The notes: generated by a model from the sequence alone, not told the origin. A stretch of DNA of 64,000 nt from Campylobacter fetus subsp. testudinum 03-427 (GCA_000495505.1 CP006833.1:558001-622000); one strand, 5' to 3'; numbered from the stretch's first letter, positions 18,883 through 28,527 are shown. Program-made: numbers and translations.

Positions 18883-19802
18883 ACATTCCTCTGTATATGA
18901 AAAATTCTCATTTTAGCGCAGCTGCTTCTTGGATTTTGTTTTATTTCGTCCTCGCTTGGAGTTATCGGTTTTTTTGTTAATATTTTTCCTATTGAATGGT
19001 TGTTTCCGCACTCGCATTTCATAACAAAATTATCACATACGCAGCTTTTTTCCCACTCTTTGAATGTTGATTTTGCTATTTTATCTTCTAAAGAGTGAAA
19101 TGAGATTATATCTAAAATTGCATTGTTTATTTTTGAACTTTTTATTAAATTTAAAAGATTAGTTAGTTCGTCAAGCTCTTTATTTACTTCTATTCGTATG
19201 GCTTGAAAAGCCAAAATAGCCACGCTTACGCTTCTGTTTTTTAAATTTGAACGACCTATAATGTTTGAAAGTTCTTTTGCTGATTTTATAGGAGATTTAC
19301 TTCTTGCATCTACTATTTTTTGGGCTAAGCTTTTCGCATTTGGAAGCTCTGCATATTTATAAAAAATATCGGCTAATTGATCTTTTGAGTACGAGTTTAT
19401 CAACTCTTTTGCGCTAAAAGTTTGATTTTTATCCATTCTCATATCTAAATTGTTGCTATTTATGCTAAATCCTCTTTCATCAAGATCTAGCTGAAGTGAG
19501 CTAACTCCTATATCTGCTAAAATACCTTTTATCTCTTTATGGTCGATTTTATCTAAAATTCCTGCAAAATTGCTTTTATAAATTTGTATTCTGTCTGAGT
19601 ACTTTTCAAATTTGGTTTTGCAAAACGATATCGACTCGTTATCTCTATCGCAAGCTATGATTTTTAAATTTGGATTTGATATCAAAATAGCTTCGCTGTG
19701 CCCCCCATATCCTAATGTACAGTCTAATATGGTACCGTTTTTGATATCTTTAAAAGAGTCCAAAACAGGCTTTAGTAAAACTGGTATATGAGGCGAATTC
19801 AA
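18879..19802 (-). CDS. rsmH: 16S rRNA m4C1402 methyltransferase RsmH
   Basis: A SAM-dependent methyltransferase (MraW) of about 307 residues. HIPVLLKPVLD, LDCTLGYGGHSEAIL, LADIGVSSLQLD and the C-terminal PITPSEDEIKQNPRSSCAKMRI are family landmarks. I prefer a TTG start at 19802 (LNSPHIPVLL in the DNA), preceded by AAGGA at good spacing and matching the family N terminus; an ATG at 19826 would add eight residues with no RBS. The target C1402 lies in the 16S gene of this window. It is followed by the FtsL candidate. Confidence 0.95.
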   Translation of the reverse strand: MNSPHIPVLLKPVLDSFKDIKNGTILDCTLGYGGHSEAILISNPNLKIIACDRDNESISFCKTKFEKYSDRIQIYKSNFAGILDKIDHKEIKGILADIGVSSLQLDLDERGFSINSNNLDMRMDKNQTFSAKELINSYSKDQLADIFYKYAELPNAKSLAQKIVDARSKSPIKSAKELSNIIGRSNLKNRSVSVAILAFQAIRIEVNKELDELTNLLNLIKSSKINNAILDIISFHSLEDKIAKSTFKEWEKSCVCDNFVMKCECGNNHSIGKILTKKPITPSEDEIKQNPRSSCAKMRIFHIQRNV

Positions 19803-19855
19803 CGTGTTTCCTTGGTGTATGATCATTTTAGTATGTTAGCATAAATTTATTGAAG

Positions 19856-19885
19856 TTGTAATAAAAGCCAGATATTTGCTATAAT
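19856..19885 (+). promoter_or_regulatory. promoter of aldolase-like gene
   Basis: TTGTAA (19856-19861), an 18-bp spacer, then TATAAT (19880-19885). The start would be near 19892, about 20 bases before the ATG, in the divergent gap with rsmH. Confidence 0.55.
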
Positions 19886-19910
19886 TATCACAAATAATTT
19901 AGGAAAAGTT

Positions 19911-20504
19911 ATGAATATTGAATACTCTATGGGTGAGATAAAAAAGATATCGGCTTCTATGTTTAAAAAGAATTTTTTCGGTATATTTCATGGATCGATA
20001 TCGGCTAGAATCGAGCATAACCAGTTTGTGATAAATAAAAAAGATGCGATATTTGATGGGCTTAGTAATGATGATCTTACTTTGTTGTATTCTAAAAAGG
20101 ATTATAGATGGAATGATGCTAGCATAGATAGCGATATACATCTAAATATATATAAAAATATCGGCGAGGCAAAATATATTTGTTACGCGATGCCGCCTTA
20201 TCTAACGGCGTATAGTATGGATCATATAACTATTGAGCCGCGAGATTACTTTGGATATATGAAATTTGATAATATATTTGTTTATGATATAAAACAATTT
20301 GATGATTGGTATGAAAGAGCTCCATCTGAGATATATCGGTATATGATTGAAAAAAATAGCAATATAATGGTTATAAAAGGATATGGTGTTTATGTATATG
20401 AAAGAACGGCATATGATCTAGCAAAGACGGTAGCTCTTTTGGAAAATAGTTGTAAAATGATAAATTATGCAAGTAGATTTCAAAATTTAAACTTAGGTTT
20501 ATGA
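19911..20504 (+). CDS. class II aldolase/adducin-like protein
   Basis: A 197-residue protein related to the class II aldolase/adducin head domain: FFGIFHGSISARIE resembles the N-terminal GNxS loop, and MVIKGYGVYVYERTAYDLAKTVALLENSCK resembles the C-terminal HGxxxxG...A......E segment. However, the usual zinc-binding His residues are mostly missing (GYGV replaces GHGV, and no HxH is seen at the expected place). It may therefore be a non-catalytic relative. AGGAAAAG precedes the ATG. Confidence 0.65.
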   Translation: MNIEYSMGEIKKISASMFKKNFFGIFHGSISARIEHNQFVINKKDAIFDGLSNDDLTLLYSKKDYRWNDASIDSDIHLNIYKNIGEAKYICYAMPPYLTAYSMDHITIEPRDYFGYMKFDNIFVYDIKQFDDWYERAPSEIYRYMIEKNSNIMVIKGYGVYVYERTAYDLAKTVALLENSCKMINYASRFQNLNLGL

Positions 20505-20624
20505 ATTAGTAAAAAAGTTCGTAAAATTTTACAAAATTTAATTTTAGTATATGATTTTAAGGTAATTTAAACAGAGTTTTGGTAGAATTGCGATGTTTAT
20601 TGCGATTTATGATAAAGGAAAATT

Positions 20625-22082
20625 ATGATAACTTGGATGCAGAAGCATAAAAAGTATTTGGTTGTGACTATTTGGATAAGCACTATCGCATTTGTCGGAG
20701 CGGGTTTTGTTGGTTGGGGCGCTTATGATTTGAATAGTAATAGAGCAACTTCAGTAGCAAAAGTAGGAAATAGAAATATCACAATCCAAGAATTTCAGAA
20801 AACTTATAGCAATTTATATAACTATTATTCAAGTCTATCTGAGGGCAAATTTACTCAAGAACAAGCTGATGAAATGGGACTTGATAGAATCGCTTTGCAA
20901 AGATTAATCCAAGAAAATTTATTTTTAAATTATGCTGATGATATAGGACTTATGATATCTAAAGAGGAGCTTATAGCGGCTTTAATGTCAGATGAAGGTT
21001 TTCAAGTAGATGGTAAATTTGATAAAATCAGATATGAAGATACATTAAAAAGAGCTAGAATCACTCCGAAAGATTTTGAAAATGAACTTACAAATAAGCT
21101 ATTATTAAACAAGTTTTTTGATGCTATAAATTTAAAAACAAATCAGACTGATTTGGATATTTTAGCTTCTAGTTATTTTATGGAAGATAGAGTTTCTATA
21201 AACATTATAAAAGCTGATAAAAATAGTATTTTGGTAGATGAAAACGAACTAAAAGATCTATGGGAAAAAAGTAAAAATCAATATCTAACTAAGAGCAAAT
21301 TTGAGCTGCAAACAAAATTTATACCACAAACCAATATGGACGTAAATGATACCGTTTTAGAGGAATTCTTTGAAGAAAACAGAGGAAATTATAGAGACGG
21401 TTTTGATAAACTTTTAACGTTTGACAAAGCAAAAGATGACGTAAAACATGATTATGAGCTAAAACAAGCTAGAAAAACAGCTCTTGAAGAGTATTTAAAG
21501 ATAAAAAAAGGAGAATCAAACGCTACTACTGCAGTAACGGTATTAGAAGATAATGAGGATTTTCCTATAAACGAGCTAAGAGATGCTAAATTAGGCGATG
21601 TTTTAAAGCCGTTTGAGTATAAAAACGGATATATGATAGCAGAATTAGTCGGTAAAAATATGCCAGAAGTGATGAGCTATGAAGAGGCAAAAAATGCTCT
21701 TACTAAAGTTTATATGGATGAAAAAGGTAAAAAACTTCTTGAAGAAAAAGCAAAACAATCTTTAAATAATTTTAGTGGAAAAGATATAGGATTTGTAAGT
21801 AGAGATACTAAAAAAAGCGTTGATGGGCTTAGCGAAACTGAGTATTTAACTTTTATCATGAAGTTATTTGAAAGTCCAAATAAAAATGGATATATTATGT
21901 TAGATACAAAGGCTGTTGTGTATAGTATTTTAGAGCAGAGACTTTTAAATTTAGATAAAGTAAAAGAGTATAATGCTCTACTCTCTCAAAATGCTAGTGC
22001 TATAAAAAATGGACAGTTAGAGCGAGATCTATTAGATGCTTTGCAAAAACGTTACAAAATTGAACAATACTATAAAAGGTAA
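20625..22082 (+). CDS. ppiD: PpiD/SurA-N-type peptidyl-prolyl isomerase
   Basis: A 485-residue periplasmic folding factor anchored by one N-terminal helix (residues 11-29) with MITWMQKHKKYLVVTIWIST at the start. A SurA_N-like chaperone domain follows (VAKVGNRNITIQEFQKTY), then a central parvulin-like region and a C-terminal domain. The parvulin active-site motifs are weak, as is usual for epsilonproteobacterial PpiD, so chaperone function is surer than isomerase activity. It directly precedes ftsA-ftsZ, the same order as in C. jejuni. Confidence 0.85.
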   Translation: MITWMQKHKKYLVVTIWISTIAFVGAGFVGWGAYDLNSNRATSVAKVGNRNITIQEFQKTYSNLYNYYSSLSEGKFTQEQADEMGLDRIALQRLIQENLFLNYADDIGLMISKEELIAALMSDEGFQVDGKFDKIRYEDTLKRARITPKDFENELTNKLLLNKFFDAINLKTNQTDLDILASSYFMEDRVSINIIKADKNSILVDENELKDLWEKSKNQYLTKSKFELQTKFIPQTNMDVNDTVLEEFFEENRGNYRDGFDKLLTFDKAKDDVKHDYELKQARKTALEEYLKIKKGESNATTAVTVLEDNEDFPINELRDAKLGDVLKPFEYKNGYMIAELVGKNMPEVMSYEEAKNALTKVYMDEKGKKLLEEKAKQSLNNFSGKDIGFVSRDTKKSVDGLSETEYLTFIMKLFESPNKNGYIMLDTKAVVYSILEQRLLNLDKVKEYNALLSQNASAIKNGQLERDLLDALQKRYKIEQYYKR

Positions 22083-22087
22083 TAATC

Positions 22088-23572
22088 GTGGGAACTAAGA
22101 TACTTGGTATAGACATCGGCTCCACACAAATTTGTGCTATTATGGCTGAATGTGAAAATAGCAGCACTAGATCAGATAATGCGATTAAAGTGATAGGCAT
22201 GGGGTCTGTAAAATCACAAGGATTAAAAAAAGGTTCGATCACAAATATTGAATTAGCATCAAACTCTATTAAAGCAGTCGTAAATGACGTAATGAGAATA
22301 GCAGGAACAAAATTTGATAAAGTTATAGTATCTATATCTGGTAAAGATGCTAAAAATATAGACTGCAAAGACGTTATAAATATACCAGAACGCGAAGTAA
22401 ATATAAAACAGATCGAACGCGCTATAAGCTCAGCTGAGTATAAGGTGAAAATTCCGCACGATTATGAGATCATACATACTTTACCTTATAATTTTAAAAT
22501 AGACGAACAAGACAATATAGAAGATCCGCTTGGTATGAACGGCACTAGACTTGAAGTTCAAGCTCACATCATCGTAGTACAAAAATCAGCAGTTATGAAT
22601 TTAAGAAAAGCTATAGAAAAAGCCGGTTTAAAAGCCGATAATATAGTATTATCTGGTTATGCTTCAGCTATAGCTACTTTAAATGAAGATGAAAAGGCTT
22701 TGGGAGCTGTACTTATAGATATGGGTGGTGCTAGTTGTAATATGGTTGTTCATTCTGGTAATTCTATTAGATATAATGAGTTTTTAGGTGTAGGCTCATC
22801 AAATATAACAATCGACTTATCTACTATTTTACATACTCCTCCGACCGTTGCTGAAGATATAAAAGTTAAATACGGAACCCTTAAAAATCAAGGTAATGAG
22901 CTTATCGTATTGCCTGATTTGGGAGATGAAAACTCAAGCCACGAAGTTGATATTAGCGTGATTACAAAAGTTATTTATATGCGAGTAGAAGAAACTTTGA
23001 TGATACTTGCTAAGATGCTTAGCGAGAGTAATTATAAAGATCTAGCAGGAGCAGGAGTTGTGCTAACTGGCGGAATGACAAAATTAGACGGTTTGAGAGA
23101 GTTAGCTTCAGCGGTATTTGATAGTATGCCAGTGAGAATAGCTAGGCCAAGAGAGTTTGAAAGTTCTATAGATGTATTTAAAGATCCTGCAAACTCATGT
23201 GCGATAGGGCTTTGTTTGTATGGTGCTGGTTACTTTACTCCTTACGAGATAGACTCTGAAAGAAAACTAAGATACAAAGATGAACCGATAATAAAAAATA
23301 GAGGTTTAATCTCCGTAAAAGAGATGGATGAGAAGCGTGATCAAGTATTGCATAGTGATACTAAAGATAAATTTGATAAAGATTATGAGATATATGAAGG
23401 TATCGAAGATGAAATTAGTATAAATACTCAAAATAATAACCTAAAAGGTATTGATTTAAAGATAGAAAATGACGATTCTATAAAGAATGATGTTGGAGCT
23501 AAAAGGATAGATATGGCAGATGGCATTAATCCGTTTTCTAAGTTTATTAATTATCTAAAAAATTTATTCTAA
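22088..23572 (+). CDS. ftsA: cell division protein FtsA
   Basis: A 494-residue actin-fold ATPase that tethers FtsZ to the membrane. ILGIDIGSTQICAIMAE is the phosphate-1 loop, GAVLIDMGGASCNMVVH phosphate-2, and GAGVVLTGGMTKLDGL the adenosine motif. The C terminus ends in an amphipathic FSKFINYLKNLF helix for membrane binding, after a long acidic linker of about 80 residues. It starts at GTG 22088, six bases after ppiD, and ftsZ follows 14 bases later. Confidence 0.96.
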   Translation: MGTKILGIDIGSTQICAIMAECENSSTRSDNAIKVIGMGSVKSQGLKKGSITNIELASNSIKAVVNDVMRIAGTKFDKVIVSISGKDAKNIDCKDVINIPEREVNIKQIERAISSAEYKVKIPHDYEIIHTLPYNFKIDEQDNIEDPLGMNGTRLEVQAHIIVVQKSAVMNLRKAIEKAGLKADNIVLSGYASAIATLNEDEKALGAVLIDMGGASCNMVVHSGNSIRYNEFLGVGSSNITIDLSTILHTPPTVAEDIKVKYGTLKNQGNELIVLPDLGDENSSHEVDISVITKVIYMRVEETLMILAKMLSESNYKDLAGAGVVLTGGMTKLDGLRELASAVFDSMPVRIARPREFESSIDVFKDPANSCAIGLCLYGAGYFTPYEIDSERKLRYKDEPIIKNRGLISVKEMDEKRDQVLHSDTKDKFDKDYEIYEGIEDEISINTQNNNLKGIDLKIENDDSIKNDVGAKRIDMADGINPFSKFINYLKNLF

Positions 23573-23586
23573 ATAAGGGAGATGAT

Positions 23587-24741
23587 ATGGGCGGTTTCAC
23601 AGTAGAAGAGAATAAAAATATTTACGGCGCCAAAATAAAAGTTGTTGGAGTAGGCGGCGGCGGCGGCAATATGATAAATCATATTGTAAGAGAAGGTATA
23701 AATAATCAAGATGGTATGAGATCTGTGGATTTGATAGCTGCAAATACCGATGCGCAGGCACTAGAAGACTCTTCGGCTACAACTAGAATACAATTAGGAG
23801 AGAAAAAAACTAGAGGTCTTGGCGCAGGTATGGTTCCTGAAGTAGGTAAAGAAGCTGCCCTTGAGAGTTATGAAGAGATCAAAACTACTTTGGAATATTC
23901 TGATATAGTTTTTATAGCATCTGGATTTGGTGGCGGTACAGGCACCGGAGCAGCTCCCATAATCGCTCAAGCTGCTAAAGAAGTAGGTGCTTTAACAGTA
24001 GCTGTTATTACTACTCCTTTTGCTTTTGAAGGCAAAAAAAGAATGAGATTAGCTCTTGAAGGTGTAGAAGAGTTAAAAAAAGAGTGTGATAGCATAGTTG
24101 TTATACCAAATCAAAAACTTATGGGAATAATAGATAAAAAAGCTGGCATAAAAGATAGTTTTAAAGAGGTTGATAATATATTGGCTCGTGCTGTTAGCGG
24201 TATGAGTTCTATAGTATTGAGCTCTGGAAAAAGCGATATCAACCTTGACTTTGCTGATGTTAGAACTGCTATGAGTCATAGAGGATTATCTCTTATGGGC
24301 GTCGGGGAAGCCGATGGAGAAGAAGCAGCGCAAGAAGCTCTTAAAAACGCGATCCAATCTCCACTTCTTGATGATATGAATATCAAAGGCGCAATGGGCG
24401 TTTTAGTGCATTTTAGATTCCACCCAAGCTGCCCTATGAGCGACATAAGCGAAGCTATGCTTATAGTAGAAGATAGTGCAGACACAGATGCCGATATATT
24501 CTTTGGAACTCTTACTGATGATACTATGGAAGAAGGAAGAGTTCAAGTAACCTTAGTGGCTACTGGATTTTACGATAAAAACAATGCAAAACAGCCTGAA
24601 GCTACTCCTGCGGCTGAAGTAGTTCAAGAAAAAAGAGAACAAAATATATTCGGTGCTTACAGAAGAGCATCTGGATATGATGTAAATGTAAATTCAGATG
24701 ATCTAGATATACCGACAGTGAGCCGCTTTAAATTAGACTAA
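23587..24741 (+). CDS. ftsZ: cell division protein FtsZ
   Basis: A 384-residue tubulin homologue. KVVGVGGGGGNMINH is the N-terminal nucleotide motif, GGGTGTGAAP the tubulin signature (residues about 117-126), and SDINLDFADVRT the T7/catalytic region. The C-terminal tail ends DLDIPTVSRFKLD, the conserved peptide that binds FtsA. AAGGGAG lies before the ATG. It closes the ppiD-ftsA-ftsZ run. Confidence 0.98.
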   Translation: MGGFTVEENKNIYGAKIKVVGVGGGGGNMINHIVREGINNQDGMRSVDLIAANTDAQALEDSSATTRIQLGEKKTRGLGAGMVPEVGKEAALESYEEIKTTLEYSDIVFIASGFGGGTGTGAAPIIAQAAKEVGALTVAVITTPFAFEGKKRMRLALEGVEELKKECDSIVVIPNQKLMGIIDKKAGIKDSFKEVDNILARAVSGMSSIVLSSGKSDINLDFADVRTAMSHRGLSLMGVGEADGEEAAQEALKNAIQSPLLDDMNIKGAMGVLVHFRFHPSCPMSDISEAMLIVEDSADTDADIFFGTLTDDTMEEGRVQVTLVATGFYDKNNAKQPEATPAAEVVQEKREQNIFGAYRRASGYDVNVNSDDLDIPTVSRFKLD

Positions 24742-24757
24742 TATTTAAACTCCCTTA

Positions 24758-26698
24758 TTATCCTTTGTTTAGCCATATTTGGCTAAACTCCGGACGATAT
24801 TCAAAATGCATCGTATCGAAATGTTCCCATCTTCCTCCCCATATGAAACCATTTTTTTCGAAAACTTCTACTATATCTTTTGGTATATTATTGTGATATT
24901 TTCCATCTTTGCTCCATTGCCAGTAGTCGCTCATATCTACATTTATATCTATGGCTATACCCCAGCTATGAGCTGATAAAAGATCCGTTTTTGATATTTT
25001 TCTATAGTTGAAAGTGCCTGCTGGATTATCTAAATATTTTAATAAATTTGGATTGTTTTTTACCATAAAATCCAGTTCATCGCTAACTTTTTGCAGAGCT
25101 TTTGCAGCACCGTTTTTTGAGTTAAATTTAAATGTTTTATTGACTGAATTTTTAAGCCATACGACATTGATTAAATTTGATTGCACTTCATCTTTTGTTT
25201 TTCCATATATTTTTGAGAAAAATTGTTCATTTCTAAATCTTCCCGCGTCTATAAGTTTCGCATCAAGAGGCTCAAGCAGCGGATAATCATAAGTTAGCAT
25301 ATCTTTTACGCTTGGATGATTTATGAGTTCATCATATGTTTTTTGTTTTCCATCATCAAAAATCATACTAGAATTATCATCAAAAATTACTCTATTGTTT
25401 TCTATTTTTACTCCATAACCATTTTGAAATGCTGATTTTTCATCTTTTATGATTATATTCATAGATGTTATTTTAGAAAGTAGTAGTGCTTTATCGCTTA
25501 TACTTTCGTCTCCTTTTCCTATTTCAAGATCGGTTATGGCGATTTTGCCTATCATGGCTCTACCATTATCTTTAGTTTTTATCCCCCATGAGTCATGCAC
25601 TGATGTTAAAGTTCCGTTTATATCTCCTGCATATATCATAATATGACCCGGCATATAAAGTAGTGTTAAAAATGGAATTGCGTATTTTTTTATCATATCT
25701 TTTTTCTCATCATTTGTTAGATTTTTTAAATTTATAACTCTGCCGATCTGCCCTTGAGCTTTTGAGTTTCTAGGTAGCCAAACACCAAACGAGCTAAAAT
25801 AGTCTTTGATAAATAACGAGCAGTCTCTTAGCTTGTTCTCTCCACCCCATCCATAGTTTTGACCAAGTAGCCCATTTAGTGTTGTTTTTAAATTTTGGCT
25901 ATTTATCGTTTGAAATTGTTTCGCATACTCTTTGCTCACTGTGAAGTTATTTTTAAATTTAAAAGATAAGTAGTCTTGAGAATCGTATGGAAATATCGAT
26001 CCTATCCTAGAATAAAACAGAAATTTGCCATTTTCATCTTTTATCGCTTCGTTATCTTTCGTAAATACCGCAAATTTATATCTTTGGAATTCATCTACTT
26101 CTTTTTTTGTTAGCAATTTGATATCTTTTGATCTAACAAAACCCCATAAAGAGTCGCTTTTTACGAATGCCCACGCACCGTCTTTGCTAAAATGAGAGAC
26201 TAAAAGTGGATGAAAAGTACCCAAAACAGACTCTTGCAAGTAATCAAACGGATATCCTTCACCGGCTTTTGTCGGATCTAAAAATAGTTTTTCGATAGTT
26301 GGGAAATCCCTAATTTCCGTATTTGCAATTGTAATGGCGGGCTGCAAAATGCTTTTGAATTTATCAAAATTTGCATTATCTTTTTGAGCTAAAAACCACT
26401 CATCGTTTCTTGGAAGTTTGCTCTCTCCGTAATACTTCTTATTTGGACTATTTTTATATACGCTAAAAGCCCACATAAGCTCATTTTTACTCTCTTTGAT
26501 CTCATCATTCCAGACGCTAAAAAGCTTACTTAACAGCTCAAATTCATTAGCTTTTATGCTTTTACCAAGATCTGGTAAAATACTCGCGTTTTGTTCAAAT
26601 TTAAGGCTAAGTATAGGTTCTGGCTGTGGAATTTGATCTATTTTGGGGGCGCACCCGACAAAAAATAGCACTAAAACAGAATAAACAAGTCTTTTCAT
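24758..26698 (-). CDS. NlpC/P60 and M15 peptidase lipoprotein
   Basis: A 646-residue lipoprotein (signal peptide, lipobox Cys16). After an SH3-like region (about 150-265) there is an NlpC/P60 peptidase domain with catalytic Cys293 in LRDCSLF and His352 in MPGHIMIYAG. The C terminus is an M15/VanY-type metallopeptidase with ligands His577 and Asp584 (SAHSWGIAID) and His631 (DTMHFEY). It therefore carries two peptidoglycan-cutting centres, probably gamma-D-Glu-DAP endopeptidase plus D,D- or L,D-carboxypeptidase. It sits convergent with ftsZ and divergent from the helicase gene, in the position of C. jejuni Cj0946. Both active sites look intact. Confidence 0.85.
   Translation of the reverse strand: MKRLVYSVLVLFFVGCAPKIDQIPQPEPILSLKFEQNASILPDLGKSIKANEFELLSKLFSVWNDEIKESKNELMWAFSVYKNSPNKKYYGESKLPRNDEWFLAQKDNANFDKFKSILQPAITIANTEIRDFPTIEKLFLDPTKAGEGYPFDYLQESVLGTFHPLLVSHFSKDGAWAFVKSDSLWGFVRSKDIKLLTKKEVDEFQRYKFAVFTKDNEAIKDENGKFLFYSRIGSIFPYDSQDYLSFKFKNNFTVSKEYAKQFQTINSQNLKTTLNGLLGQNYGWGGENKLRDCSLFIKDYFSSFGVWLPRNSKAQGQIGRVINLKNLTNDEKKDMIKKYAIPFLTLLYMPGHIMIYAGDINGTLTSVHDSWGIKTKDNGRAMIGKIAITDLEIGKGDESISDKALLLSKITSMNIIIKDEKSAFQNGYGVKIENNRVIFDDNSSMIFDDGKQKTYDELINHPSVKDMLTYDYPLLEPLDAKLIDAGRFRNEQFFSKIYGKTKDEVQSNLINVVWLKNSVNKTFKFNSKNGAAKALQKVSDELDFMVKNNPNLLKYLDNPAGTFNYRKISKTDLLSAHSWGIAIDINVDMSDYWQWSKDGKYHNNIPKDIVEVFEKNGFIWGGRWEHFDTMHFEYRPEFSQIWLNKG
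24767..24788 (+). terminator. hairpin downstream of ftsZ
   Basis: A 9-bp inverted repeat, GTTTAGCCA and TGGCTAAAC with a TATT loop. It begins 26 bases after the ftsZ stop and lies inside the 3' end of the convergent lipoprotein gene. There is no T-run after it, so termination is likely but not proven. Confidence 0.4.
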
Positions 26699-26719
26699 AT
26701 AATTTCCTCAAATTTTTAG

Positions 26720-26725
26720 TATAAT
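26720..26725 (+). promoter_or_regulatory. -10 of helicase gene promoter
   Basis: A TATAAT 31 bases before the TTG start of the helicase gene, in the 57-bp divergent gap with the lipoprotein gene. Confidence 0.5.
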
Positions 26726-26755
26726 AAAACAATTATAACAAAAATAGGGCTTGAT

Positions 26756-28063
26756 TTGTTAAACGATATCTTAAACATTTTAAATGATTCTAATCTATTT
26801 TTAACCGGCGGTGGCGGAGTTGGAAAAAGTTATACTATCAAAGAGATAATTAGTCACTATAAAAGTGGGTTTAAAAATGTAGTTGTGCTGGGAAGCACCG
26901 GTATAAGCGCTGTTGGAGTAGGTGGCGTTAGCTGTCACAGTTTTTTTAAATTTGGAATTAGTGAGAACTTTGAAGAGTTAAAACTTCTTGATAAAAAGCA
27001 AAAATCTAAGTTAAATGAGCTAAAAAAAATACTTAAAAATTGTGATTTATTAATCATTGATGAGATTTCTATGGTTAGTGCTGAGCTGATGGAGATGATA
27101 AGCTTAAGACTTATTTGGTCTGAATTTAGAGGTAAAGTTTTGCTTGTAGGGGATTTTTATCAGCTTCCACCAGTTAAAAAATCTGCTCAAAATCTATTAT
27201 TTAGCTTTAATTACGCATTTAGTTCAAATGCTTGGAATAACCTAAATCTCAAAAATGTAGAGCTTAGAGTTTCAAAAAGAACTAAAGATGTTGGATTTTA
27301 TAAGATACTATCAAAAATACGAATAGGAGTGATAGACGATGAAATTTGCGATTTTTTAAAGAGCAAAATTGTGCGTGAAATTCCAAATAACATAACAGCT
27401 CTTTTTGGTAGAAATTATGAAGCTGATAGATTAAACGAACAGCGTTTAAATGAGATAAACTCTAGTTTAGAGACGATACTTGCTAAAACTAAAATTTATG
27501 ATAACTCAATGCATAGCGCCCTTTTGCAGAAGTGGATTTTAAATTTAAACTCTCCTTGCGAACTTAGGTTGAAAAAAGGAGCCAAAGTTATGTTTTTAGC
27601 CAACAAATGGGGTGAATACTATAACGGCGAGCAAGGCGTCATAAGAGAATTTGTAAAAGGCGAGGGAGGAGTTGAGATCATTTTGGTGCAAAAAGATAGC
27701 GGAGAAGTCATAAGAGTAGAACCGCATACTTATGAACTATATGATTATCATATGAAAGATGAAGAGTTATCACAAACTTTAAAAGCTAACTATATGCAGT
27801 TCCCTTTGAAGCTAGCTTACGCCATTACTATCCATAAATCTCAAGGTATGAGTATAGAAAAATTTGCTTGTAATGTGGATAATATATTTGCAAACGGTCA
27901 GCTATACGTGGCACTTTCAAGAGCTATTAGCGCAGATGGACTTTATATACAATACACGAAAAATATAGATTTTGCGGATTATTTAAAAAAAGTGGTTAAG
28001 ATAGACAATGAAGTTAGTGATTTTTATAGAAATAGCAAATTTATAAAGGAGAATATTACATGA
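26756..28063 (+). CDS. Pif1/RecD-like ATP-dependent DNA helicase
   Basis: A 435-residue SF1B-type helicase. Walker A is GGGGVGKSYTIKE (residues about 18-30), Walker B LLIIDEISMVSAELM, motif III GDFYQLPPV, and the C-terminal motifs are TIHKSQGMSIEKF and GQLYVALSRAIS. The translation start is TTG at 26756 behind ATAGGGC. The small size matches bacterial Pif1-like proteins, which unwind G-quadruplex or replication intermediates; RecD2 is longer. Its stop overlaps the next gene by four bases. The order agrees with C. jejuni Cj0945. Confidence 0.88.
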   Translation: MLNDILNILNDSNLFLTGGGGVGKSYTIKEIISHYKSGFKNVVVLGSTGISAVGVGGVSCHSFFKFGISENFEELKLLDKKQKSKLNELKKILKNCDLLIIDEISMVSAELMEMISLRLIWSEFRGKVLLVGDFYQLPPVKKSAQNLLFSFNYAFSSNAWNNLNLKNVELRVSKRTKDVGFYKILSKIRIGVIDDEICDFLKSKIVREIPNNITALFGRNYEADRLNEQRLNEINSSLETILAKTKIYDNSMHSALLQKWILNLNSPCELRLKKGAKVMFLANKWGEYYNGEQGVIREFVKGEGGVEIILVQKDSGEVIRVEPHTYELYDYHMKDEELSQTLKANYMQFPLKLAYAITIHKSQGMSIEKFACNVDNIFANGQLYVALSRAISADGLYIQYTKNIDFADYLKKVVKIDNEVSDFYRNSKFIKENIT

Positions 28064-28527
28064 AAAAACCGATTTTTTTTGTTCTATTTTGTGTGTCTAT
28101 GATGGCCGGAACTCTTCGTATAGATAATTTTGAGAGTGATTTATACTCAAAATCAGCAGCAAATAATATGAAAAAAATATCCATGAGTTTAGAGTTTATC
28201 ACCAGAGACGATAATGTAAATGAGTCTGCTATATATGATTCTTTAAATGTTATAGTTGGTAGTTTTTATGCTGAGGATCTTATGACTTCTAGGGGAAAAG
28301 AGAGTTTTAAAACAACTCTTATAAAATATATATCAAAAAAATATTCTTTAGATATTGATGAAATTTATATAATAAGTCTTAAGATTTTGAACGAAATAGA
28401 TATAGAAAAGATAATAAAAGCTATAAAAGAAAGAGATCTTTGCTCTCCAAACTCTTCAAACAATGGAGCAAAAAATAAAATAGATAATTACAATTTAAAT
28501 TTAAATAAAGATTTTGGAGAAAATTAG
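28060..28527 (+). CDS. exported protein, Cj0944-like, unknown function
   Basis: A 155-residue protein with an N-terminal signal peptide (MKKPIFFVLFCVSMMAG). The rest is predicted helical with an Ile/Lys-rich stretch, TTLIKYISKKYSLDIDEIYI, and an Asn-rich tail. I recognise no domain; the middle faintly recalls the C-terminal half of FliL-type proteins, too weakly to assign. It is translationally coupled to the helicase gene (ATGA overlap), a pairing conserved in C. jejuni from memory. Confidence 0.7.
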   Translation: MKKPIFFVLFCVSMMAGTLRIDNFESDLYSKSAANNMKKISMSLEFITRDDNVNESAIYDSLNVIVGSFYAEDLMTSRGKESFKTTLIKYISKKYSLDIDEIYIISLKILNEIDIEKIIKAIKERDLCSPNSSNNGAKNKIDNYNLNLNKDFGEN

